From: Planctomycetota bacterium
GTDB taxonomy: Bacteria > Planctomycetota > Planctomycetia > Pirellulales > Pirellulaceae
Reading direction: 5' to 3'
Length of the DNA: 9,846 bases
NCBI GenBank assembly: GCA_023417165.1
Contig: JAEZGD010000585.1
Coordinates: 1 to 9,846 of the forward strand
Shown here: one piece after another, positions 1 through 6,290 of the stretch
How positions within the stretch are numbered: position 1 is the stretch's first letter
Layout of the letters: each line of letters opens with the position of its first letter
Notes under the pieces: model-generated
Databases searched by the model: none
What the model was told of the DNA's origin: nothing
The model's input: only the letters and a program-made list of their open reading frames with translations
Program-made: the position numbers and the translations under genes

Positions 1-553
1 CTTCCAATCCGCGCACCAGGCACGCCAAAGAGGCCAGGACCAGCACCGCGAAGGGAAGATCCGTGGTCCCCAGCGCACTTTGGAACAAGTAGACCGGCAT
101 GCAGACCACTGCCAGGCAGACGGCCAGCGCGACCTCCGGCGGGAGAATACGAAGACAGATCCAACTAATGACAACGACGCCAGCGGCTCCAAACAACAGA
201 TTGATCGCTACCGCTGAGGTGACGGTCGAAATGCCAAAGCTGTGCGGCAGCGCAATCAGCAGCGCCCAGCCAGGCGGCCAGTTGTGCATTGGTAACCAGG
301 CTGGCTGCTCCAGACCATAAATACCGCGGTACATTAGCCCGCGTCCCGCGACGATGCTTTCCGCCGCTTCGGCATACATCAACTGGTCAGAAGCCGCGTA
401 GCGCGTGCGCTGCACGACCTTGGGTATGAACATTCCCCAAACCACCATCGCGATCAGCGGCACCCAGCACCACGCGTATGCGGTGTAGAGAGACGTCGTT
501 CGCACCTTGGACAGGTCTGTCGGCGCGGCGGGTGGGAAAGCTACCTCAGACAT
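1..553 (-). CDS. GT39/ArnT-like membrane glycosyltransferase, N-terminal part (C-terminus outside window)
   Basis: This reading frame is open for 184 codons from the ATG at 553 and runs off the left edge. I translated it directly from the reverse complement. Residues about 27-47 form a first membrane segment. A loop with an acidic residue (D56, in SDQLMYAEAAESIVAGRG) follows, then NWPPGWALL at 91-99 and further hydrophobic stretches at about 95-106, 110-135 and 140-158. An acidic residue near the first luminal loop followed by a (Y/W)PPG-type motif is the usual start of GT-C enzymes of the GT39/PMT/ArnT type, which take sugars from polyprenyl-phosphate donors on the outer face of the membrane. 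The start overlaps the end of the PIG-L gene by 13 bp, which supports co-translation. The donor and acceptor cannot be told from this fragment. Full GT39-like proteins are typically 450-600 residues, so most of the gene is missing. Confidence 0.75.
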   Translation of the reverse strand, partial: MSEVAFPPAAPTDLSKVRTTSLYTAYAWCWVPLIAMVVWGMFIPKVVQRTRYAASDQLMYAEAAESIVAGRGLMYRGIYGLEQPAWLPMHNWPPGWALLIALPHSFGISTVTSAVAINLLFGAAGVVVISWICLRILPPEVALAVCLAVVCMPVYLFQSALGTTDLPFAVLVLASLACLVRGLE

Positions 554-1197
554 AACTTGCGGCCGTAGAAAGCTTCCGCCATTTTCGTAGGCGAGTTCGC
601 TTCCATTCCGCGCAGTCGCAGCAGGGCGCGGAAGGTTTGTTCATCGAACCAGGGCTTTTCACATTGCGATGTAAAGCAGGTCAGCAAGCAATCAACTTTT
701 TGCTGGCAGATCGATTCCTCAATCGGAACGAAAACGTTGGGTTGGCCCAAATCGCCGTCGTACTTTGGAATCTCATATTCCAGAATCAGGTGATTGCGAA
801 ACGTATTCCACGTCAGGTTCGAGACGACGCGATGATCTTGATGCCGATCTTCACGGTAATGCGTAAAGACCAGATCGGGATTAAAGCTGCGCTTTAAAGC
901 CTCAAATTGTTCTTTGATCGCCCCATGGTCATCCGGAAAGTAGCCGTCCCGAAAATGATGCACGATCACTTCTGATTCCAACGCGGGCTTCAGGAAGGCT
1001 GCGGCGCTAACGCGCGCTTCGCTCTCGCGCAGGTGGCTGGCGCTAAACACAACCCAGCGAATGTGCACCTGAGCGTACTGCTGCAGGAGCGTCGCGATGG
1101 TCCCACCGCAACCGATTTCGATATCATCGCTATGCGCCCCTAGACACAAAATGCGCAGCGGCGTCTGCGGCGTGGTTGGAATGCCAAGATTAAGCAT
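541..1197 (-). CDS. PIG-L/LmbE-family deacetylase
   Basis: This 218-residue protein has the hallmarks of the zinc-dependent PIG-L/LmbE N-deacetylases. The N-terminal metal motif is AHSDDIEIGCGGT at 21-33, against the family consensus AHPDDxExGxGG, with H22 and D25 as likely ligands. The second motif is HYREDRHQDHRVV at 113-125, with H122 as the likely third ligand. The C-terminal RGMEANSPTKMAEAF region matches the usual family ending. The family removes acetyl groups from N-acetylated sugars such as GlcNAc-PI, GlcNAc-inositol and lipid- or nucleotide-linked HexNAc. No signal peptide is seen, so it is probably cytoplasmic. It starts with an ATG that overlaps the TAA of the upstream GT87 gene by 8 bp. 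Its substrate is unknown, and no gene clearly dedicated to amino sugars is visible nearby. The proline-to-serine change in the first motif leaves the metal ligands intact, so I expect an active enzyme. Confidence 0.92.
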   Translation of the reverse strand: MLNLGIPTTPQTPLRILCLGAHSDDIEIGCGGTIATLLQQYAQVHIRWVVFSASHLRESEARVSAAAFLKPALESEVIVHHFRDGYFPDDHGAIKEQFEALKRSFNPDLVFTHYREDRHQDHRVVSNLTWNTFRNHLILEYEIPKYDGDLGQPNVFVPIEESICQQKVDCLLTCFTSQCEKPWFDEQTFRALLRLRGMEANSPTKMAEAFYGRKLCLR

Positions 1198-2605
1198 GAA
1201 CAGGAGCAGCCGCGTTCAAAGGCGCGCTGGACAGTGAAGAATCGAAATCGCGCGCGCCAATCGCCCGCAGACGCAGGAGAAGTCCAAAGAGGATAAGCGA
1301 GCCGACAAACAAGTGCGAGCCCAGCAGTCCGCGCCACGGATTGGCGAAGAACCACTCGGGATGGAGTAGGAATTGGCTCATCGCCGCAAAGCTGAATGCC
1401 AAGAGCGGCAGAGTGACTGAGCCCGCAGGTCGAAAGGCGAGGCACATCGGCAGCGCGATCGCAAAAATTGGCAAGAACAAGCCATAGTGATGATCCCAGG
1501 CCACTGGCGAGGCGATGGTGCCAGCCGCCAGGGCGATCATTAAATCGACGATGCCTGCCGACGGGCGTTTGGCAATCCAGGGCTCAAAGGCGAGGCATAA
1601 GATGGCAACTGAGGTCAGGGTTGTCACCCAATGCACGACCGGATGGTAGGGAGCGAAATCGCTTTGAAAGGTATTTTCTGGAACATACGCAGCGCCATTT
1701 TCCAGCCAACGGTTCAGTAGTCCATTGACGCTTTGATTAATATGCAGGCTTTCGCCATGTCGCGAGATATAGCTGAGTACCTCAACGTAGTGCCAATGAT
1801 CGAGCCAGCCAAAACGATACAGTGCCAGCCCCAATCCAATACTTAACAATACTCCAAATCCAACGCTGAAGCGCCGTTCCCCGCGCCACAGCGACCATAT
1901 CAAGACGATGCCATACTGGGGCTTAATCAGGGCGCAGGCTCCGATCAGCGCACCTGAGGCTCCTTTCCACCCACAGACATACATCAGCAAGGCTAACGCG
2001 ATCCCGGCATTCAGCAATACTTGGATCTGACCTAATTGATGCCCGCTGTAGAGCGGCGTAAACCAGACGCCCAACAAAACCGCCGATATAAAAGTGGCGA
2101 CATCAAGGACCGGTTGGGGCTGGCGATCGGTGGCCAATTTCCGCCGCCCGATCACTGCTAGCGCCGCAGAGATCAGGATGACGGCCAGCGTCTCGAGCCG
2201 CGAACAGATGGTCAGCCAATCGAGGAACGTTGCGTCCAGTTCGCTACCGTGAACCACGACCATCGAGCGCGGCAGCAAATCGCACACCAGCAGCGCACTA
2301 GGAGGATATTGAAACTTGACTCCCTGGTCGAACACATCATACAAATTGGCCGTGGGATCGCGGCGATGATGCTCGTAAGCCGTAAACATCGGCCACCACG
2401 AATCGACCCAAGCACGTGTGGTGATTAACGCCGGTTGACCGAGTGTCGTATGGCTCCAAGCATAGGCAAAACTGTACCCACGCGCGAGCACCAGTCCCGC
2501 TAAGACCACTCCCAGCGCCAGGTTGATCATCAGCATGGCCGCCAGACAGCGAAGTACTCGGTCGCCGCTTAGCGGAATACTCAGACGGAAGAAGCCGAAG
2601 TTCAT
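1190..2605 (-). CDS. GT87 (DUF2029) polyprenol-phosphate-dependent glycosyltransferase, membrane
   Basis: This is a 471-residue polytopic membrane protein with the signature set of the DUF2029/GT87 family. It has FQYPPSALL at 98-106, GQIQVLLN at 192-199, a lysine-proline motif ALIKPQYGI at 225-233, NQSVNGLLNRW at 290-300 and SPVAWDHHYGLFLP at 366-379. Hydrophobic segments lie at about 20-42, 135-152, 170-182, 196-211, 218-238, 248-263, 326-340, 352-366, 373-391, 397-412 and 428-445. Characterised family members are mannosyl- or arabinosyl-type transferases that use polyprenyl-phosphate sugars on the periplasmic side. The specificity here cannot be read from the sequence. The gene starts 8 bp after the nucleotidyltransferase stop and its own stop overlaps the PIG-L start, so it belongs to the same transcript. 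The last 20 residues or so are a polar, alanine-rich tail. Confidence 0.9.
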   Translation of the reverse strand: MNFGFFRLSIPLSGDRVLRCLAAMLMINLALGVVLAGLVLARGYSFAYAWSHTTLGQPALITTRAWVDSWWPMFTAYEHHRRDPTANLYDVFDQGVKFQYPPSALLVCDLLPRSMVVVHGSELDATFLDWLTICSRLETLAVILISAALAVIGRRKLATDRQPQPVLDVATFISAVLLGVWFTPLYSGHQLGQIQVLLNAGIALALLMYVCGWKGASGALIGACALIKPQYGIVLIWSLWRGERRFSVGFGVLLSIGLGLALYRFGWLDHWHYVEVLSYISRHGESLHINQSVNGLLNRWLENGAAYVPENTFQSDFAPYHPVVHWVTTLTSVAILCLAFEPWIAKRPSAGIVDLMIALAAGTIASPVAWDHHYGLFLPIFAIALPMCLAFRPAGSVTLPLLAFSFAAMSQFLLHPEWFFANPWRGLLGSHLFVGSLILFGLLLRLRAIGARDFDSSLSSAPLNAAAPVHA

Positions 2606-2613
2606 GGCTTGAT

Positions 2614-3450
2614 TTAAACGCCCGAGCGGATGGTGCTGGTCGATGAGCGGGGCTGCGGAGCGAGGCCGGCTCGTGCTTCCGATTTCCAGACTTGCCAGGG
2701 AGCAGTCCCGCGCGTGTAGAGATCTTCTAAGACCTGCCGATCCTTAAATGTGTCCATACAAGCCCAGTACCCGTCATATTCATAGGCGAGCAGTTGCTCC
2801 TTCTGGATCAACCGCTGGAAGGGCTGCTCAACCAGCTCTTCACCGGGCTCGATGTAATCGAAGATCTCACTGCGAAACGCAAAGCAACCGCCGTTGATCA
2901 AGATGCCCGCGTTGCTCATGGGCTGAATCCCGCGCGCCAGCCCGTTCTGGACCTGCACAATGTGATAGCTTTGCGACGGCTGCACGGCCAGAAAGCTGCC
3001 GACCGTGCCCCGGCACATGAAAAGATCGACATAATCATCGAGCGGCAGGTCGCTTAGGCCATCGCTGTAGTTCGCCAGAAAGGCATTTTCGCCTGCGAGA
3101 TACGGCTCCACGGCTTTGAGACGCTGACCGATATTGGCGGAGATGCCGGTATCGACGAAGGTAATGTTCCAATCATGAATGTCGCTACTCAATAGCTCGA
3201 GCTTCTTGCCCCCTTTCGAGAGAACAAAGTTGTTCGAGACGCACTCGTCATAGTTCAAGAAGTAGTTCTTGATGACGTCCGCCTTGTAGCCCAGACAGAG
3301 AATGAAATCGGTGTGCCCAAAATGGGCATAGTACTTCATCACATGCCACAACAGCGGGCGATACCCGATGGGGACCATCGGCTTAGGAATCGCATCGGAA
3401 TACTCGCGTATCCGCATCCCCATTCCACCGCAGAAAAGGACGACTTTCAT
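2614..3450 (-). CDS. RfbF-like sugar-1-phosphate nucleotidyltransferase (probable glucose-1-phosphate cytidylyltransferase family)
   Basis: This 278-residue cytoplasmic enzyme starts with the nucleotide-binding signature of sugar nucleotidyltransferases (FCGGMGMRIREYS at 6-18, PKPMVPIG at 22-29). It then follows RfbF closely: LLWHVMKYYAHFG at 33-45, DFILCLGYKADVIKNYF at 48-64, WNITFVDTG at 94-102, a metal-binding D130-G131, INGGCFAFRSEIFDYI at 185-200, and CMDTFKDRQVLEDLY at 231-245 followed by APWQVW. The ending and the VDTG segment point to RfbF (CDP-glucose synthesis) rather than RmlA or GalU. Two differences from textbook RfbF, judged from memory, are the GGMGMR loop in place of GGxGTR and the loss of the conserved EKP lysine before INGG, where IQPMSNAG stands at 175-182. 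It has about 20 extra polar C-terminal residues compared with the roughly 257-residue family norm. The ATG lies 37 bp after the SDR stop. CTP and glucose-1-phosphate as substrates are inferred from family, not proven. Confidence 0.85.
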   Translation of the reverse strand: MKVVLFCGGMGMRIREYSDAIPKPMVPIGYRPLLWHVMKYYAHFGHTDFILCLGYKADVIKNYFLNYDECVSNNFVLSKGGKKLELLSSDIHDWNITFVDTGISANIGQRLKAVEPYLAGENAFLANYSDGLSDLPLDDYVDLFMCRGTVGSFLAVQPSQSYHIVQVQNGLARGIQPMSNAGILINGGCFAFRSEIFDYIEPGEELVEQPFQRLIQKEQLLAYEYDGYWACMDTFKDRQVLEDLYTRGTAPWQVWKSEARAGLAPQPRSSTSTIRSGV

Positions 3451-3460
3451 AGCAGAAGAA

Positions 3461-3466
3461 CCTTAA
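3461..3466 (-). promoter_or_regulatory. Weak Shine-Dalgarno-like TTAAGG before the rfbF-like gene
   Basis: On the minus strand the sequence reads TTAAGG, then 10 bases, then the ATG at 3450. This is one of the few junctions in the cluster with a real gap (37 bp), so the gene needs its own ribosome entry. AAGG is only a partial match to the consensus, and the spacing is slightly long. Confidence 0.3.
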
Positions 3467-3487
3467 TGATTTGTAAGTACGTGAGTC

Positions 3488-4423
3488 TTAGAGTGTTGTC
3501 GCTTCGCGCGGTCGCGTTCCCGCCATGGCATGGACGGTCTTGCGCAGGCCATCGACCAGCGCAGTTTGCGGCTGCCACCCACAGAGTCGTGCCGTGCGCT
3601 GGATGTTGGCCACGGCAGTCGTCTCCAGCGGGCGATCTGACAGTGCGCCGAACTGCACGTCCGTCGTGGGCGCGATGAGTTCGGCTAACTGTTCCACCAG
3701 CTGACGAATCGTAACTTGCCGTCCCGAACCGAGATCGAGCGTTTGCCCGCCCAGGCTGGGCTGAGCGCCGAGTGTTAACAAGCCTTCAACGACGTCGTCG
3801 ACGTAGATCCAATCGACGAGTCTTTGCCCACTGGAAAGCCGCGGCGACTGGCCTTGCGAGAGCAAGTTGATGGCATAGGGAACGAGCTTGCGCTGATCTT
3901 GCTGACCAGGACCATAGACCATGAAAATCCTCGCCATGACCACATCAACGCCATACAACGCGTGATACATGCGTCCATAGTCACAGGCGGCGCCCTTGGC
4001 AGCGGCGTAGGGCGAACAAGGTGCCTCGCTCGCTTGGGGCTCTTCCATCGAACCTGCCAGAATGATCTTTGCCTGGTGCTGCGCGGCGGCGTTCAGCAGG
4101 TGCACGGAGCCAAGCAGATTATTCTGCAGCATGGTGAGCACTTGCGCGCGATTGCGATCGCCAGAGACTTCGCTGGCCAGATGAAAGATCACCTCGGGGC
4201 GCACACCTGCTGCGATGCGATCGATATCGGCGGCCAGCGCAACGTCGCCTTGCCACCAGATGGGTGACGTGGCATTCGCCGTGGCAGCCATCGCGCGGCG
4301 CGAGACCCCATGCACCTCGGCCCCGCGTTGCAACAACTGACGACAAAGGTGAGCGCCGATAAAGCCGCTCGCGCCCGTGACGAGGACGCGCCGTCCCTGC
4401 CAGTCAGCAAGACTCGCTGTCAT
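3488..4423 (-). CDS. Extended SDR: NAD(P)-dependent sugar epimerase/4-ketoreductase
   Basis: This is a 311-residue extended short-chain dehydrogenase/reductase. The N-terminal Rossmann motif is VLVTGASGFIGAHL (13-26). HLASEVSGDRN at 81-91 and QNNLLGSVHLLNAA at 100-113 are typical of sugar-nucleotide epimerases. The catalytic triad is probably S125 (in AGSMEEP) with Y139 and K143 (SPYAAAK). WIYVDDVVEGLL at 205-216 is the standard substrate-domain motif. The active site has Ser-x-Glu in place of the Thr-Asp-Glu of sugar 4,6-dehydratases, so I favour a 4-ketoreductase or epimerase. I chose the ATG at 4423 because it makes a 4-bp ATGA overlap with the upstream stop, as at other junctions here. 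A GTG at 4432 would add three residues (MRA) and is less likely. In this cluster it probably makes the final reduction of a 4-keto sugar nucleotide, which is inference. Confidence 0.88.
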   Translation of the reverse strand: MTASLADWQGRRVLVTGASGFIGAHLCRQLLQRGAEVHGVSRRAMAATANATSPIWWQGDVALAADIDRIAAGVRPEVIFHLASEVSGDRNRAQVLTMLQNNLLGSVHLLNAAAQHQAKIILAGSMEEPQASEAPCSPYAAAKGAACDYGRMYHALYGVDVVMARIFMVYGPGQQDQRKLVPYAINLLSQGQSPRLSSGQRLVDWIYVDDVVEGLLTLGAQPSLGGQTLDLGSGRQVTIRQLVEQLAELIAPTTDVQFGALSDRPLETTAVANIQRTARLCGWQPQTALVDGLRKTVHAMAGTRPREATTL

Positions 4424-5733
4424 GGCGCGCACTCGCGCAGCAAGTCGTGTTCGACCAAGGTACGAGCTGCCTGGTGCAGTATTTCGAAGGGAAGATCGGC
4501 GCGCTCAGCGATGTCGAGGAGCGAATGCTCGCCGTCTGCCAGGTTCAGCACCCACAACATCGCCATTTCGCGTTGGCCAGCGTCGGCCAGACCACCGATC
4601 GCGCGATACAGCCCGCGTTTCCCAAGTTGTGGTTCGCAATGCGGCTGTAGGTTCTGATAATGAGTGTCGTTTTCCAGAATCCGCAACACCATTTGATACA
4701 TGGCCAGCGAACCGGCTAACGCTTCGGGGCGCACGAAGTCAAGATTATCTGCCGACGTGTGATACTGCGCATACCGCCCGTGCGGCGTGCGCGTCAGACT
4801 GCCCACCGGCAGGTTAAAGCCAGGCGAGCAATACTGCCGCTCGTCGTAGCCATAGGGACTAAAGTCACGAATTTCGAACGGTTCGCCAGCGTGTCGCAGC
4901 ACGTGCGCCACCGCCCGATCGATGGCGGCGTTTCCTCGCCGTGAACGCTTGTAATGAAACGGCCCAGGATCACCCGCGCAGGCGACGACGAGCCCATGAG
5001 CGATACGTTCGGCGCACGATGCATTGCGAGCCAGCCAGGTGATCGCACCAATCGTGCCGGGGACGAATAGCAAGCGGTACGATAGCTTGCGCGGCGCGCG
5101 AGCCAACTCCTGCCCCAAAGCCATCAGCAGCGCAATGCCGGAGAGATTGTCGTTGGCCAATGAGGGATGGCACACATGGCACGAGAGCAGCACTTCCTGC
5201 GAGCTTTCGCCAGGCAACAGATATTCGCCATACGTGAGCGAGCCAGGTTCCAGCGTGGCATCGATACAGACTTCATACTCGCCGTCGGGCCAACGATCGA
5301 GTTCACGTTGCGCGACGCAGAACCCCCAATTCTCTTGATAGTACGAAGTGCGATATGGAATCCAATCGGGATGTTGCGGCAGAGAAAACAGATGGCCACG
5401 CAACTCCGACAGCGGCAACTTGCGTCGTACTGGCAGGCTATAGCTAACGACGTGTAAATTCGAACGCCGCCAATCCAAGACCTTTTCGCCGTGCTGGTTC
5501 TTGATCCACGCATCGCGCAGATTCCACTCCCGCGGCACGGTCCAATCAAAGACTTGGGTGCCCGTGGGAACTTCGTGCACTTCCAGCGGCAGCTGGCGGC
5601 CTACAAATGCCAACGTTTGGCGCACGCCAGCGCCGGTGATGCTGCGGCAAATCGGAAATAGCTCTTGGATCCAGTCGTACATGCGAGCGGCGCTGGTGCT
5701 CGCTTCGGGAGCCGACTGTAGCACCGCGTTCAT
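4420..5733 (-). CDS. Aminopeptidase-like protein (DUF2172/DUF4910 plus C-terminal winged helix)
   Basis: This 437-residue soluble protein matches the architecture of the DUF4910 family. Residues about 15-90 form a first part (ELFPICRSITGAGVRQTL, TVPREWNLRDAWI). An M28-peptidase-like core carries SCHVCHPSLANDNLSGI at 184-200, GYDERQYCSPG at 295-305 and YHTSADNLDFV at 324-334. A linker with CEPQLGKRGLYRAIGG follows at 366-381, and then a winged-helix-like end at about 386-433. H186, D195, E298, H325 and D329 are the plausible metal or catalytic residues. The M28-type catalytic glutamate is expected around VPGTIGA (224-230), but G226 appears there. The family is frequent in surface-glycan clusters and its biochemical role is not known to me. 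It starts with an ATGA overlap with the epimerase gene and ends with an ATGA overlap with the SDR, so its production is tied to sugar-nucleotide enzymes. Peptidase activity should not be assumed. Confidence 0.88.
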   Translation of the reverse strand: MNAVLQSAPEASTSAARMYDWIQELFPICRSITGAGVRQTLAFVGRQLPLEVHEVPTGTQVFDWTVPREWNLRDAWIKNQHGEKVLDWRRSNLHVVSYSLPVRRKLPLSELRGHLFSLPQHPDWIPYRTSYYQENWGFCVAQRELDRWPDGEYEVCIDATLEPGSLTYGEYLLPGESSQEVLLSCHVCHPSLANDNLSGIALLMALGQELARAPRKLSYRLLFVPGTIGAITWLARNASCAERIAHGLVVACAGDPGPFHYKRSRRGNAAIDRAVAHVLRHAGEPFEIRDFSPYGYDERQYCSPGFNLPVGSLTRTPHGRYAQYHTSADNLDFVRPEALAGSLAMYQMVLRILENDTHYQNLQPHCEPQLGKRGLYRAIGGLADAGQREMAMLWVLNLADGEHSLLDIAERADLPFEILHQAARTLVEHDLLRECAP

Positions 5734-6290
5734 GACGAAGCCTCGTGCAAGCTACAGCGCGCGGCGTCAAAAGCTGGCCACGTGCGATCGGCCTCGGAAA
5801 GCTCGCTCACCGGTAACGGCCACTCGATATTGAACGCGGGATCGTCATATCGCACACCGCGTCCCAGCGCCGGCGCATAAAGCTCCGACATGAAGTACAA
5901 CACTTCCGCATCGGCCGTTAGGGTCTGAAACCCATGCGCGCAGCCGGTCGGAATATAGAACATGCCGCGATTCTCGGCCGTCAATTCCATGGCATCCCAG
6001 GCGAGATAGGTGGGCGAGTCGGGACGCAAGTCAACGACGACGTCGTAAATGGCTCCGCGAGTGCAACTGACCACCTTGGCTTCTTCAAACGGCGGCACTT
6101 GAAAGTGTAAACCTCGCAGCGCGCCTTGCCGCATCGTGTGTGACACGTTGATTTGAGCAATGCAGGGAGCCAAACCATGCGCCGCAAACTCCTGCTGACA
6201 CCACGCGCGGGCAAAATAGCCGCGATGATCGGTGCGCCGCTCAAGTTCGATGCGGAACGCGCCCTGCACCTTGGCGGGTGTGAAAATCAC
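5730..6290 (-). CDS. rfbC: RmlC/RfbC-type nucleotide-sugar 3,5-epimerase
   Basis: This is a 186-residue cupin-fold epimerase of normal family length. Diagnostic motifs are DHRGYFARAW at 21-30, QINVSHTMRQGALRGLHFQ at 46-64 with the catalytic base H62, K72, RGAIYDVVVDLR at 78-89, FYIPTGCAHGF at 111-121, the tyrosines Y132 and Y138 in LYFMSELYAP, GVRYDDPAF at 145-153, IEWP at 155-158 and the SEAD aspartate (D168) that pairs with the histidine. The classical reaction is double epimerisation at C3 and C5 of dTDP-4-keto-6-deoxyglucose. Beside an RfbF-like enzyme and a C-methyltransferase, a CDP- or otherwise-linked 4-keto sugar, or 3- or 5-epimerisation only, is equally possible. The start is GTG at 6290, inside a 4-bp GTGA overlap with the upstream stop. 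The downstream junction is an ATGA overlap. I am confident of the family but less so of the exact substrate. Confidence 0.9.
   Translation of the reverse strand: MIFTPAKVQGAFRIELERRTDHRGYFARAWCQQEFAAHGLAPCIAQINVSHTMRQGALRGLHFQVPPFEEAKVVSCTRGAIYDVVVDLRPDSPTYLAWDAMELTAENRGMFYIPTGCAHGFQTLTADAEVLYFMSELYAPALGRGVRYDDPAFNIEWPLPVSELSEADRTWPAFDAARCSLHEASS

Noticed and set aside
1434..1600. Short direct repeat aaaggcgaggca at about 1434 and 1587
   Set aside because: Both copies lie inside the GT87 gene and encode similar CLAF segments in hydrophobic helices (337-340 and 388-391). They are isolated and explained by coding content.
3824..4267. Plus-strand open frame of 147 codons
   Set aside because: It lies wholly antisense to the SDR gene, whose protein is clearly conserved. 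Its translation shows no recognisable motif.
4424..4432. GTG at 4432 as start of the SDR gene
   Set aside because: It would add only three residues. The ATG at 4423 makes the same ATGA overlap seen elsewhere in the operon and is the better codon.
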